Positions 17,942-26,477 of a stretch of 64,000 bases of DNA are shown piece after piece. The notes below the pieces were generated by a model, which did no database searches, was not told the DNA's origin, and saw only the letters and a program-made list of their open reading frames with translations. Source of the stretch: Lentzea sp. NEAU-D7 (GTDB lineage: Bacteria; Actinomycetota; Actinomycetes; Mycobacteriales; Pseudonocardiaceae); contig NZ_JAPJDL010000012.1 in assembly GCF_026242055.1 (NCBI RefSeq), positions 139,176 through 203,175 on the forward strand. Reading direction: 5' to 3'. A program made the translations under genes and the position numbers. Numbering within the stretch: the first letter of the stretch is position 1; each line of letters starts with the position of its first letter.

Positions 17942-19351
17942 GTGACGGCATCCTCCTCCACGTCGAGCAAGTCGCGGCCGGCCCTCGGCCTCGCCGTGGT
18001 CTGTGCGGCGCACTTCCTCATCGGTGCTGACGGTCTGGCGGTCGCGATCGCCTTGCCGGACCTGCAGCAAGGCCTGGCGGCGGAGGCGATCGACGCCCAA
18101 TGGGTGCTGAGCGCCTACGGCCTGGCCTTCGGTGGTGCCCTGCTGCTGGGAGGGCGCCTCGGCGACCTGTACGGACGCCGGCGGCTGCTCGTGCACGGGA
18201 TGCTGGTGTTCGCCTGCGGCTCGCTGCTGGCAGGGGCGGCGCAGGCGCTGTGGCTGTTGATCGCCGCGAGGGCGTTGCAGGGCCTGGGGGCGGCCGCTGC
18301 CGTGCCGGCGGCGCTCGCGCTGATCAGCAGCATGTATCCGCCCGGCCCCGCACGCACTCGCGCGTTGTCCCTGCTCGCCGCGATGGCGACGGTGGGCATC
18401 ATGAGCGGGCTGCTGCTGGGCGGCGTGATCACCGACCTGCTGGGGTGGCGCTGGCTCTTCCTCCTGATGACCGTGCCCGCCCTGATCTCCGCGGCCGTTG
18501 CTCCGCGCGTGCTGCCGGAGGCCCGGGACGGCAGGCCTGCCGTGCGGCTGGACTTCGGCGGGGCCGTGCTGGTCAGCGCCGGTCTGATGGCCGTCCTCTT
18601 CGGACTGACCGGCGTGGAGCACGGAGGCGTCGCCTCGGTCCGCACCCTCGTACCGCTCGTCCTGGGCGTGGTGGTGCTCGTGCTGTTCGTCCTCTGGGAA
18701 CGGCGCACGCCGGCCCCGCTGATCCGGTTCGGGATTCTGCGCGTGCGCAGTCTGCGTGCCGCTTCGCTGGCCGTGGGGGCCGACGCCCTCGCGTTCACCT
18801 CGGTGGTCTACGTCGGAACGCTGTTCTTGCGCAACGCGCAGGGCTACGGCGCGTTGCAGGCCGGACTGGCGCTGCTCCCGGTGGACGTGGTGGCTCTGGT
18901 CGTTTCCTGTTTCGGGGCAAGGATTCTTGCCCGCTGGTCTCCCCGAGCGGTGCTGTCGGGAACGACGGTGCTCATCGTCATCGCCCTGCTCTGGCTGGCC
19001 CGCGCACCCGTCCCGGCCAACTACCTGATCGACCTCATGGCGCCGCTGGCCGTGCTCGGCGCGGCGCTGCCCGCCGCGTTCATCGTGGCCACGCACGAGG
19101 CGGTCGCTGATGTGGCGCTCGACGAAAAAGGCCTGGCCTCCGGCATCTTCGAAACAGCGAACCACCTGCTCGGCGGTGCGATCGGAGTTGCCGTCTACGC
19201 CACGGTCCTCGCCGCGAGCGGCTACCGCGCCGCCTTTCTCACCGCGGCTTTCCTCGTTGTCCTGTTCGGACTGGGCGCGGTATTCCAAGCGCGCGGGAAG
19301 ACGTCTTCGAGTGCTCGCGTGCGCATCGGTGACCGATCCGAAGATCGATAA
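17942..19351 (+). CDS. MFS efflux transporter, DHA2 (14-TM) family
   Basis: 469 residues from GTG 17942, chosen because it lies just before the first transmembrane helix; the longer open frame upstream is a shadow of the phosphoesterase. The sequence shows the motif A-like GGRLGDLYGRRR between helices 2 and 3, LQGLGAAAAVPAALALISSMYP, and about 14 hydrophobic helices, as in EmrB/QacA drug:proton antiporters. A likely role is export of a toxic or self-made small molecule; the terpenoid operon starts 390 bp downstream on the same strand, but a shared function is inference. No TetR partner is adjacent. Confidence 0.88.
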   Translation: MTASSSTSSKSRPALGLAVVCAAHFLIGADGLAVAIALPDLQQGLAAEAIDAQWVLSAYGLAFGGALLLGGRLGDLYGRRRLLVHGMLVFACGSLLAGAAQALWLLIAARALQGLGAAAAVPAALALISSMYPPGPARTRALSLLAAMATVGIMSGLLLGGVITDLLGWRWLFLLMTVPALISAAVAPRVLPEARDGRPAVRLDFGGAVLVSAGLMAVLFGLTGVEHGGVASVRTLVPLVLGVVVLVLFVLWERRTPAPLIRFGILRVRSLRAASLAVGADALAFTSVVYVGTLFLRNAQGYGALQAGLALLPVDVVALVVSCFGARILARWSPRAVLSGTTVLIVIALLWLARAPVPANYLIDLMAPLAVLGAALPAAFIVATHEAVADVALDEKGLASGIFETANHLLGGAIGVAVYATVLAASGYRAAFLTAAFLVVLFGLGAVFQARGKTSSSARVRIGDRSEDR

Positions 19352-19743
19352 ACCTGTGCGCTGATTCGGTGAAAGCAATGGACGTGTTTTCAAGATTTAT
19401 AAGCGCGGATCGGGACACCGTCTGATCACTACGTTCCGAAGGCGCGCAGCGGCTCCTGCTCCACTTGCGCGAGGCAAGAAGGCCGTTCGGTCACGCCGTG
19501 TAAAAACGATCATGTCCGGTACCGGCATCCGGGTGGATCGCCTCCCTTTGGCTGGTGACGTCCCTTCATTTGCGGGCACTTTTTGCCGCTGCTAGCTTCG
19601 GGTGAGCAGGAATCGCCGTTGTTTGGGGGCGCGCGAGGGGCTGTGCATCTCCACTTTGAGTGGAATTCCGGATGGCGGGCGGGCGGATTGTTCTGGGGTG
19701 TTCCGCATCCTGAAAACAGTCATCACTGACATGGGAGGTAGCA
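19352..19743. other. intergenic region upstream of the dxs operon
   Basis: 392 bp without a supportable gene. It is less GC-rich than its neighbours. A possible promoter is TTGCGG (19570-19575), 17 bp, TAGCTT (19593-19598), about 145 bp before the dxs start; this would leave a long 5' leader. No SARP-type repeats or known riboswitch elements were recognised. Confidence 0.4.
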
Positions 19744-21543
19744 GTGAAGGACCTATTTGAGGCGCGATTGCGGGAGGCAGACGGTGTAAATCCGGCTGAT
19801 GTCAAGGCGTTGAGCCGGCCGGAGCTGTTCGGGCTCGCCGACGCCATCCGCGCGTTCCTCGTGGAGAACGTCGTCGCCTCCGGCGGACACCTCGGATCCA
19901 ACCTCGGCGTGGTGGAACTGACGCTCGCGCTGCACCGGAGCTTCTCGTCGCCCGCCGACCGGATCATCTGGGACACCGGGCACCAGGCGTACGTGCACAA
20001 GATGCTCACCGGACGCTCGCCGGACTTCGTGCGGCTGCGCAGAGCCGGAGGGATGTCGGGATATCCCAGCAGGAAGGAGTCCGAGCACGACCTCGTGGAG
20101 AACTCCCACGCCTCCACCGCACTGTCCTATGCGGACGGTTTCGCGAAGGCCAACGTCGTGCGGCACGTCGAGGACCGCCACGTCGTCGCCGTCCTCGGCG
20201 ACGGCTCGCTGACCGGGGGCATGGCCTGGGAGGCGTTGAACAACATCGGGGACGGCCGGCGCAGGGTCATCGTGGTGCTGAACGACAACGGCTGCTCCTA
20301 CAGCCCGACGATCGGTGCGGTCAGCCGGCGGCTGAACGAGAGCACCGGTGGCTCAGGCCTGTTCGAACAGCTCGGGCTGCGGTACGAGGGACCTGTCGAC
20401 GGCCACGACGTCGCGGCGCTGGAGCAGGCGTTCGAGCGGGCCAAGACGGTGAACGGGCCGGTGCTCGTGCACTGCCGGACCGTCAAGGGACGTGGCTATC
20501 CGCCCGCCGAGGCCGACCTGGTCGACCACCACCACGCGGTACCTCCGCAGCGTGCGAAGTCCGCCCCCGCGTCCGGTCGCGGCACGTGGACGGGCGCGTT
20601 CGCCGACGAGCTGCTGGAGCTCGCCGAGGACCGGCCCGACATCGTCGCCGTCACCGCGGCGATGATGCACCCGGTCGGACTCGGTGCGTTCGCGGAGCGC
20701 CACCCGGAGCGGGTGTTCGACGTCGGACTGGCCGAGCAGCACGCGGTCACGTCCAGCGCGGCGATGGCGATGGCCGGACTGCGTCCGGTGGTGCCGATCT
20801 ACTCGACGTTCCTCAACCGCGCCTTCGACCAGCTCCTGCTGGACTGCGGACTGCACGACTGCCCGGTGACGTTCGTGCTGGACCGGTCCGGCATCACGGG
20901 GGAGGACGGCCCGAGTCATCACGGGATGTGGGACCTGTCGCTGTTGCGGATCGTGCCCAACATGCGGATCAGCGCGCCGCGCGACGGCGCGACGCTGCGT
21001 CAGGCGTTGCGGCACTGCCTCGAGACCGCCACCGGCCCGACCGCGCTGCGGTTCCCCAAGGGCCAGCTGCCCGAGGACCTGGAGGCGACCGTCTGCGACG
21101 GTGTGGACGTCCTGCACGGCGAAGCGCACCCGAGTGCGCCGCGGGACGTGCTGATCGTCGCGGTCGGTGTGATGGCCAGCGAGTGCCTCAGCGCGGCGGA
21201 GGAGCTGGAGACCGAGGGGATCACCGTCACGGTCGTCGATCCGAAGTGGGTCCACCCCCTGCCACCCGCGGTCGCGGCCATGGCCGCGGACCACCGGGTC
21301 GCGGTGTCGGTCGAGGACAACTCCCGCACCGGCGGCGTCGGCACCGCGTTCCTGCAGTCGCTCAGCGACCAGCGGGTGACCACGCCCGCGCGCACGCTCG
21401 CCATCGAGGCCGCGTTCCAGCCGCACGGCTCCCGCCAGGCCCTCCTCGCCGGCCTCGGTCTGACCGGTTCCTCCATCGCCGACGCGGCCCGTGCACTCCT
21501 GTGCTGGCACGTCGGTGAGCAACCGTCTTCCACCGGGAGGTGA
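19744..21543 (+). CDS. dxs: 1-deoxy-D-xylulose-5-phosphate synthase
   Basis: 599 residues, GTG start 19744 with GGGAGG six bases upstream. Thiamine diphosphate enzyme joining pyruvate and glyceraldehyde-3-phosphate, the first step of the MEP isoprenoid pathway. Visible motifs: SGGHLGSNLGVVELTLALH, GHQAYVHKMLTGR, the ThDP/Mg motif GDGSLTGGMAWEALNN with NDNG downstream, and GLAEQHAVT. Slightly shorter than typical housekeeping Dxs (~620-640). It heads an operon with ispG and ispH. Such clustering is usually a pathway-dedicated second copy that boosts precursor flux for a terpenoid product; whether another dxs exists elsewhere cannot be seen here. Confidence 0.97.
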   Translation: MKDLFEARLREADGVNPADVKALSRPELFGLADAIRAFLVENVVASGGHLGSNLGVVELTLALHRSFSSPADRIIWDTGHQAYVHKMLTGRSPDFVRLRRAGGMSGYPSRKESEHDLVENSHASTALSYADGFAKANVVRHVEDRHVVAVLGDGSLTGGMAWEALNNIGDGRRRVIVVLNDNGCSYSPTIGAVSRRLNESTGGSGLFEQLGLRYEGPVDGHDVAALEQAFERAKTVNGPVLVHCRTVKGRGYPPAEADLVDHHHAVPPQRAKSAPASGRGTWTGAFADELLELAEDRPDIVAVTAAMMHPVGLGAFAERHPERVFDVGLAEQHAVTSSAAMAMAGLRPVVPIYSTFLNRAFDQLLLDCGLHDCPVTFVLDRSGITGEDGPSHHGMWDLSLLRIVPNMRISAPRDGATLRQALRHCLETATGPTALRFPKGQLPEDLEATVCDGVDVLHGEAHPSAPRDVLIVAVGVMASECLSAAEELETEGITVTVVDPKWVHPLPPAVAAMAADHRVAVSVEDNSRTGGVGTAFLQSLSDQRVTTPARTLAIEAAFQPHGSRQALLAGLGLTGSSIADAARALLCWHVGEQPSSTGR

Positions 21544-21548
21544 ACGCC

Positions 21549-22646
21549 ATGACCACCGCGACGTTGAACGAGACCGTGCCGAGGCGCGCCACCCGTCAGC
21601 TGAGGGTCGGCGCGGTCGGTGTCGGCAGCGATCACCCGGTGTCCGTGCAGTCGATGACCACGACCGTCACCGCGGACGTGAACTCCACGCTGCAGCAGAT
21701 CGCCGAGCTGACCGCGGCGGGGTGCGACATCGTGCGGGTGGCCTGCCCGTCGCAGGACGACGCGGACGCACTGCCGGAGATCGCGCGCAAGTCGCAGATC
21801 CCCGTCGTCGCGGACATCCACTTCCAGCCGAAGTACGTGTTCGCCGCCATCGAGGCCGGCTGCGCGGCGGTGCGGGTGAACCCCGGCAACATCAAGAAGT
21901 TCGACGACCGGATCGCCGAGATCGCGTCCGCCGCCCGTGACCGCGGTACGCCCATCCGCATCGGCGTGAACGCCGGCTCACTCGACCCGCGCCTGCTGCG
22001 CAAGCACGGCAGGGCGACACCGGAGGCGCTGGCCGAGTCCGCGCTGTGGGAGGCGTCGCTGTTCGCCGAGCACGACTTCCACGACCTGAAGATCTCCGTC
22101 AAGCACCACGATCCGATGACGGTGGTGCGCGCCTACGAGATCCTCGCCGAGCGGTGCGACTACCCGCTGCACCTCGGCGTCACCGAGGCCGGACCCGCGT
22201 TCCAGGGCACCATCAAGTCCGCCGTGGCGTTCAGCGCCCTGCTGCGGCAGGGGATAGGCGACACGATCCGGGTGTCGCTGTCCGCTCCTCCGGTCGAGGA
22301 GGTGAAGGTCGGCACCCAGATCCTGCAGTCGCTGAACCTGAGGCCGCGCAAGCTGGAGATCGTGTCCTGCCCGTCCTGCGGACGCGCCCAGGTCGACGTC
22401 TACAAGCTCACCGAAGAGGTCACGGCCGGGCTCGAGGGCATCGAGACCCCGCTGCGGATAGCGGTCATGGGCTGCGTGGTCAACGGTCCCGGTGAGGCCC
22501 GCGAGGCCGATCTGGGCGTGGCCTCCGGCAACGGCAAGGGCCAGATCTTCGTCAAGGGCGAGGTCGTCAAGACCGTTCCCGAGCACCAGATCGTGGAGAC
22601 GCTCATCGAAGAAGCGCTGCGCATCGCCGACGAGGACGAGTCATGA
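21549..22646 (+). CDS. ispG: 4-hydroxy-3-methylbut-2-enyl diphosphate synthase
   Basis: 365 residues from ATG 21549; GGGAGG spans the end of dxs, eight bases upstream. [4Fe-4S] enzyme of the MEP pathway that converts MEcPP to HMBPP. The cluster cysteines are in CPSCGRAQVD and MGCVVNGPGE near the C-terminus, and the TIM-barrel N-half has VQSMTTT and PVVADIHFQPKY. It lies 5 bp after dxs and overlaps ispH by 4 bp (ATGA), so translation is coupled. Confidence 0.97.
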   Translation: MTTATLNETVPRRATRQLRVGAVGVGSDHPVSVQSMTTTVTADVNSTLQQIAELTAAGCDIVRVACPSQDDADALPEIARKSQIPVVADIHFQPKYVFAAIEAGCAAVRVNPGNIKKFDDRIAEIASAARDRGTPIRIGVNAGSLDPRLLRKHGRATPEALAESALWEASLFAEHDFHDLKISVKHHDPMTVVRAYEILAERCDYPLHLGVTEAGPAFQGTIKSAVAFSALLRQGIGDTIRVSLSAPPVEEVKVGTQILQSLNLRPRKLEIVSCPSCGRAQVDVYKLTEEVTAGLEGIETPLRIAVMGCVVNGPGEAREADLGVASGNGKGQIFVKGEVVKTVPEHQIVETLIEEALRIADEDES

Positions 22647-23887
22647 CCGCGCTGCTGCTCTACAGCGACGAGCCGCTGGCCGAGGCCGCCATCGCCCGAC
22701 GCCTTCCGGACGTCACGTGCCGCCCCACCACGGAGATGCCGAGCCGGCCCACGGCGACGCCGTCGCTCGCGCTGCGCCGCGGGGCGTCCAGCGAGGTGAC
22801 GGTCGACGGTGCCGACCTGCTGGTGGCGGCGTTGCGAGCGGTCGGCGTGCCCGCTCGTGGCGACGGCGAACCCGTGCCGGTGCCCACCATCGTGCTGCCG
22901 CACGAGGACGACCGGCTGGCGGGCGTGGCCGCCGCGGTCGAACGGTGGTGCGGCGCGCACGCCGACCGCAGCGTCGTGCTGGCCGCTCCGCGGTCGGCCT
23001 GCGCCGGGGTGGACCGCGCCGTCGAGATCGTCGAGCTGGCGCTCGAGCGCTTCGGGGCACCGCTCTACGTGCGCAAGCAGATCGTCCACAACGAACACAT
23101 CGTCGCGGACCTCACCGCACGGGGCGCCGTGTTCGTCGACTCGGTCGACGAGGTGCCCGAAGGCGCCGCGGTCGTGTTCTCCGCACACGGGGTGTCCCCC
23201 GCGGTGCGCCAGGCGGCGGCCGAGCGGCGATTGGTCACGATCGACGCCACCTGCCCGCTGGTCGCCAAGGTGCACTCCGAGGCACGCCAGCACGCGCGGG
23301 AGGGGCGGACGATCGCCTACATCGGTCACGCCGGCCACGAGGAGAGCGAGGGCACCCTCGGCGAGGCTCCCGGCGTGATGCACCTGGTCGAGACGGTGGA
23401 GGACGTCGACCGCCTCGAGGTCCGCGACCCGCACGACGTCGCGTTCCTGACCCAGACCACGCTGGCCGCCGACGAGGTCGGCGAAATCGTGACCGCGCTG
23501 CGGCACCGGTTCCCCGACGCGAAAGGGCCGCGTGGCGAGGACATCTGCTACGCCACCACCAACCGGCAGCATGCGGTCCGCGCGGTCGCGGCCGGCGTGG
23601 ACCTGGTGATCGTCGTGGGCTCCCGCACGTCGTCCAACGCCAACCGGCTCGTCGAGGTCACGACCAGGTCGGGTGCGCCGGCGGTGCTCGTCGAGGACGC
23701 GACCGAGCTCGATCCGGCATTGCTGCGCGGCGTCGCGCGCGTTGGTGTGACGGCAGCCGCGTCCACACCGGAACCACTGGTCCAGCGCCTGATCGCCGCG
23801 CTGAGCTCCCTCGGCCGGGTCGAGGTCGACGAGGTGCGGGTCGCACGCGAGGACATCGCGTTCACGTTGCCCGCCGCGCTGCGGTGA
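22643..23887 (+). CDS. ispH: HMBPP reductase (IspH) with N-terminal extension
   Basis: 414 residues, about 100 longer than usual. The IspH core starts near residue 112 (VVLAAPRSACAGVDRAVEIV) and keeps the three cluster cysteines: SACAGV, DATCPLVAKVH and CYATTNRQ; the HNEHIV and TQTTL motifs are also present. The usual APRGFCAGV is changed to APRSACAGV. The enzyme makes IPP and DMAPP from HMBPP as the last MEP step. The ~110-residue N-terminal extension matches no domain I recognise. The start is fixed by the ATGA overlap with ispG. Both the extension and the motif changes suggest a divergent, pathway-specific copy. Confidence 0.93.
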   Translation: MTALLLYSDEPLAEAAIARRLPDVTCRPTTEMPSRPTATPSLALRRGASSEVTVDGADLLVAALRAVGVPARGDGEPVPVPTIVLPHEDDRLAGVAAAVERWCGAHADRSVVLAAPRSACAGVDRAVEIVELALERFGAPLYVRKQIVHNEHIVADLTARGAVFVDSVDEVPEGAAVVFSAHGVSPAVRQAAAERRLVTIDATCPLVAKVHSEARQHAREGRTIAYIGHAGHEESEGTLGEAPGVMHLVETVEDVDRLEVRDPHDVAFLTQTTLAADEVGEIVTALRHRFPDAKGPRGEDICYATTNRQHAVRAVAAGVDLVIVVGSRTSSNANRLVEVTTRSGAPAVLVEDATELDPALLRGVARVGVTAAASTPEPLVQRLIAALSSLGRVEVDEVRVAREDIAFTLPAALR

Positions 23888-23914
23888 GCAGCAGGACATC
23901 GGGGAGGAAGGGAA

Positions 23915-25153
23915 ATGAGCGGGTCGGCTGATGTGGTGGTGGTCGGAGGCGGCATCGCTGGTTCCGCACTGGCCGCGGTGCTGGCGGGCGACGGTTTCCA
24001 GGTGGTCGTGCTCGAACGCCAGACCACCTACCGGGACAAGGTGCGCGGCGAGGTGATGGCCTGCTGGGGTGTGGCCGAACTGGTCCGCCTCGGCCTGGAA
24101 CAGCCGTTGCTCGACGCGGGCGGCTGCTACGTGAAGCGCGGGCTGTCCTACGACGAGGTGACGGAGCCGGTGCAGGCCGAGGCCGGTGCCACCTCGCTGG
24201 ACCAGATGGTGCCCGGCGTGCCGGGCATGCTGGACGTCGGGCACCCGGAGGCGTGCGAGGCGCTGAGCCGAGCCGCCGCGGCGGCCGGTGCCACCGTGGT
24301 CCGCGGCATCGGCCGCGTCGAGATCGAACCGGGCGATGCCCCGGTGGTGCGCTACGAGCACGACGACGTCGTCCACGAACTGCGCTGCAGGCTGATCGTC
24401 GGCGCGGACGGGCGGACCTCCGCGGTGCGCGGCCAGCTCGGCATCACGTTGCACCAGACCAAGCCGCGCACGATGTGCGGCGGGTTGCTCGTCGACGACC
24501 TGCACGCCTGGCCCGCCGACCAGTTGTCCGAGGGCACGGAAGGCGACCTGCACTACTTCGTGCTGCCGCGCAAGAACGGGCGGGCACGGCTCTACCTGCT
24601 GCACGACATCGCGCAGAAAGGACGGTTCGCCGGACCGGACCGCGACGAGCGGTTCCTGAACGCCTTCCGGTTCCGCTGCGTCCCCGGCAGCGAAATGTTC
24701 GCCGCTGTCCGTCCGGTGCGGCCGTGCGCCTTCCACCCGTTCAACGACAGCTGGACCGACCACCCCTACGCGCCGGGCGTCGTGCTGATCGGTGACGCCG
24801 CCGGGTGGAACGACCCGATCATCGGCCAAGGCCTCTCCATCGCGCTGCGCGACGTGCGGATCGTGACCGACCTCCTGCGTGCGGGGCCGGACTGGTCGGC
24901 GGCGGCCTTCGCCCACTACGGGGAAGAGCGCACCGAACGACTGCGGCGGCTGCGCGTGACCGCTCGGGTGAAGACCGACCTCGCCGCCACCTTCACCCCG
25001 GCCGGTGCGGCGCGCCGGCGCACGTACAACTCCGTCTGTCACAGCGATCCGGTGCTCGCCGCTCCCCAGATCGCTCCGATCGTCGGCCCGGACAACGTGT
25101 CCGCCGAGCTGTTCCTCCCGGACACGATCGACCGGATCCTCGCACTCACGTGA
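23915..25153 (+). CDS. FAD-dependent monooxygenase / epoxidase-like oxidoreductase
   Basis: 412 residues, ATG 23915 after GGGAGGAAGGG. FAD-binding motifs in order: GGGIAGSALAAVLA (dinucleotide fold), GADGRTSAVRGQLG (DG motif) and GVVLIGDAAGWNDPIIGQGLSIAL (GD motif). This is the UbiH/PHBH-like group A flavoprotein architecture, which also includes geranylgeranyl reductases and polyene epoxidases. In this operon it most likely oxidises (hydroxylates or epoxidises) a prenyl or terpene intermediate; the specific reaction is inference. It lies 27 bp after ispH. Confidence 0.88.
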   Translation: MSGSADVVVVGGGIAGSALAAVLAGDGFQVVVLERQTTYRDKVRGEVMACWGVAELVRLGLEQPLLDAGGCYVKRGLSYDEVTEPVQAEAGATSLDQMVPGVPGMLDVGHPEACEALSRAAAAAGATVVRGIGRVEIEPGDAPVVRYEHDDVVHELRCRLIVGADGRTSAVRGQLGITLHQTKPRTMCGGLLVDDLHAWPADQLSEGTEGDLHYFVLPRKNGRARLYLLHDIAQKGRFAGPDRDERFLNAFRFRCVPGSEMFAAVRPVRPCAFHPFNDSWTDHPYAPGVVLIGDAAGWNDPIIGQGLSIALRDVRIVTDLLRAGPDWSAAAFAHYGEERTERLRRLRVTARVKTDLAATFTPAGAARRRTYNSVCHSDPVLAAPQIAPIVGPDNVSAELFLPDTIDRILALT

Positions 25154-25186
25154 CCCCAGATCCTTGCTGACTCAGTGGAGGTGCTC

Positions 25187-26128
25187 ATGGAACACGAGTT
25201 CTACCGCGGTAGTGCACGGCGCGCGGAGGTCGGTATGCGCCGCCGGGTGCAGGCCGTGCTCGGCGACGACATGCCGGTGCGCTGGAGCCGCACGACCATC
25301 GACCTGCGTCACCAGCTCAAGGGCAGCAAGGCCGCGGTCTGGTGCCTGCGGGTGCTGGACCGGGCAGGCGTCCGGCGGCAGGTGCTCGACTTCCTCGCCC
25401 CGGTGCTGTTCCACGTCGAGGCACTGGTCTACCGAGGCGACTTCGAGTACGAGGACGCGCAACGGGACGGCGGCACCGCGGACCCGCAGTGGCGCGAAGG
25501 CATCGAGGAGATCCTGCGCGCCTACGAGATCGACGAACCGGCGATCCTCGGCGCACTCGCCGAGCTGGACGACTACTTCCTCCTGGAGAGCAGCATCATG
25601 GAGGGCCGGGCGGTGCTGGACGCCGACCTCATCCAGCGCACCTGCTACTCCCGTTGCTCCGGCGCCACTCTGCTGCTCCGAATCGGATACCGGCTGGCCG
25701 GAATCCGTCCCGACGAGAGGCTGTTCACGCTCGTCCGCCATCTGAGCGGCCACGACGAGATCAGCACCGACCTGCCCAGCTACGCCGAGGACCTCCAGGA
25801 AGGCCTCTTCAACGTGTACCGGCTCTCGACCTGGATCTACGGCCCGGAGGCGGCGAAGCACCACCTCAAGCGCCAGGGCGACGACATGCTTCGCGCGCTG
25901 CGGCACGACATCACGCACACCGACGCGGCCACGCTGAGGTTGTTCGCCGCCATCATCCCGCCGATCGTCCCGTTGAACCCGCGGGTCCCGTCCGTCGTGC
26001 CGAGGCTGCTGCCCCGCGCCCTGCTGGCCGAACTGCTGAAGCTGCGCATCCGGTTCCACAGCGTGGCCAAGGCACCGCGCTTCCCCGCACCGCTGGCCGA
26101 CTCCAGGCCGATCGCGTCCGCGGCCTGA
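25187..26128 (+). CDS. unrecognised protein, candidate non-canonical terpene/prenyl synthase
   Basis: 313 residues, mostly helical by composition, ATG 25187 with GGAGG five bases upstream. No family recognised with certainty. Features that recall class I terpene/squalene-phytoene-type synthases: an acidic pair at ~128-129 (ELDDY), a CYSRCSGATLL helix (~153-162), and an acidic stretch GHDEISTDLPSYAEDLQEG (~188-206) followed by FNVY, which resembles the second metal-binding motif with its Asp/Glu spacing. A true DDxxD is absent. It is the last gene of the dxs-ispG-ispH-monooxygenase operon (33-bp gap), where a cyclase or prenyltransferase is otherwise missing. Function is inferred from context. 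Confidence 0.6.
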   Translation: MEHEFYRGSARRAEVGMRRRVQAVLGDDMPVRWSRTTIDLRHQLKGSKAAVWCLRVLDRAGVRRQVLDFLAPVLFHVEALVYRGDFEYEDAQRDGGTADPQWREGIEEILRAYEIDEPAILGALAELDDYFLLESSIMEGRAVLDADLIQRTCYSRCSGATLLLRIGYRLAGIRPDERLFTLVRHLSGHDEISTDLPSYAEDLQEGLFNVYRLSTWIYGPEAAKHHLKRQGDDMLRALRHDITHTDAATLRLFAAIIPPIVPLNPRVPSVVPRLLPRALLAELLKLRIRFHSVAKAPRFPAPLADSRPIASAA

Positions 26129-26141
26129 TCCCCCGGTGAGG

Positions 26142-26291
26142 TCAGTTCTCCGAGGACGGACCTGCCGTTGCCGGCGGCTCCTGGAACAGGTTCGTCCAGG
26201 TCGGCTGGTCCAACCGGGCCGGACCGGCCGCCACCTGCGGCTGGTGTGCTTCGGGGTGGCTGAACAGGGTTTCGGGCGCGTGCGAGGTCAT
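26142..26291 (-). CDS. 49-residue hypothetical protein
   Basis: ATG 26291 to TGA at 26144-26142. Third-position GC is 42 of 49 codons, as expected for a real gene here. The protein begins MTSHAPETLFSHPEAHQP, has a central QPTWTNLFQEPP block and ends SSEN; there is no signal peptide, no transmembrane segment and no cysteine. A weak GGAA lies 7 bases upstream of the start. It converges with the terpene operon, its stop 13 bp from the last gene's stop. Function unknown; a RiPP leader or small regulatory protein would both be guesses. Confidence 0.45.
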   Translation of the reverse strand: MTSHAPETLFSHPEAHQPQVAAGPARLDQPTWTNLFQEPPATAGPSSEN

Positions 26292-26426
26292 GGGTGTTTC
26301 CGATCGCTTCCGGACGAGCTGTGGTGTACCGCCTGTTACCCACCGCCGTCCGGGTTCAATCCGGTGTCACCAAGCGAAGTTCTCCGCTGAGCGAAAGTTC
26401 CACTGTGGACACCTTTCCCGCCCGAG

Positions 26427-26460
26427 CCGCTCCCCGGCGGGGGCAGCCGTCGGGGAGCGG
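26427..26460. terminator. hairpin downstream of the S1 protease
   Basis: CCGCTCCCCG (26427-26436) pairs with CGGGGAGCGG (26451-26460) around a 14-nt loop. It lies 18 bp past the stop of the minus-strand protease gene. Confidence 0.6.
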
Positions 26461-26477
26461 GCGGGAGAGGGGTGCTG

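Noticed and set aside
22400..25042. 880-residue minus-strand frame
   Set aside because: Antisense shadow of ispG, ispH and the flavoprotein, caused by high third-position GC.
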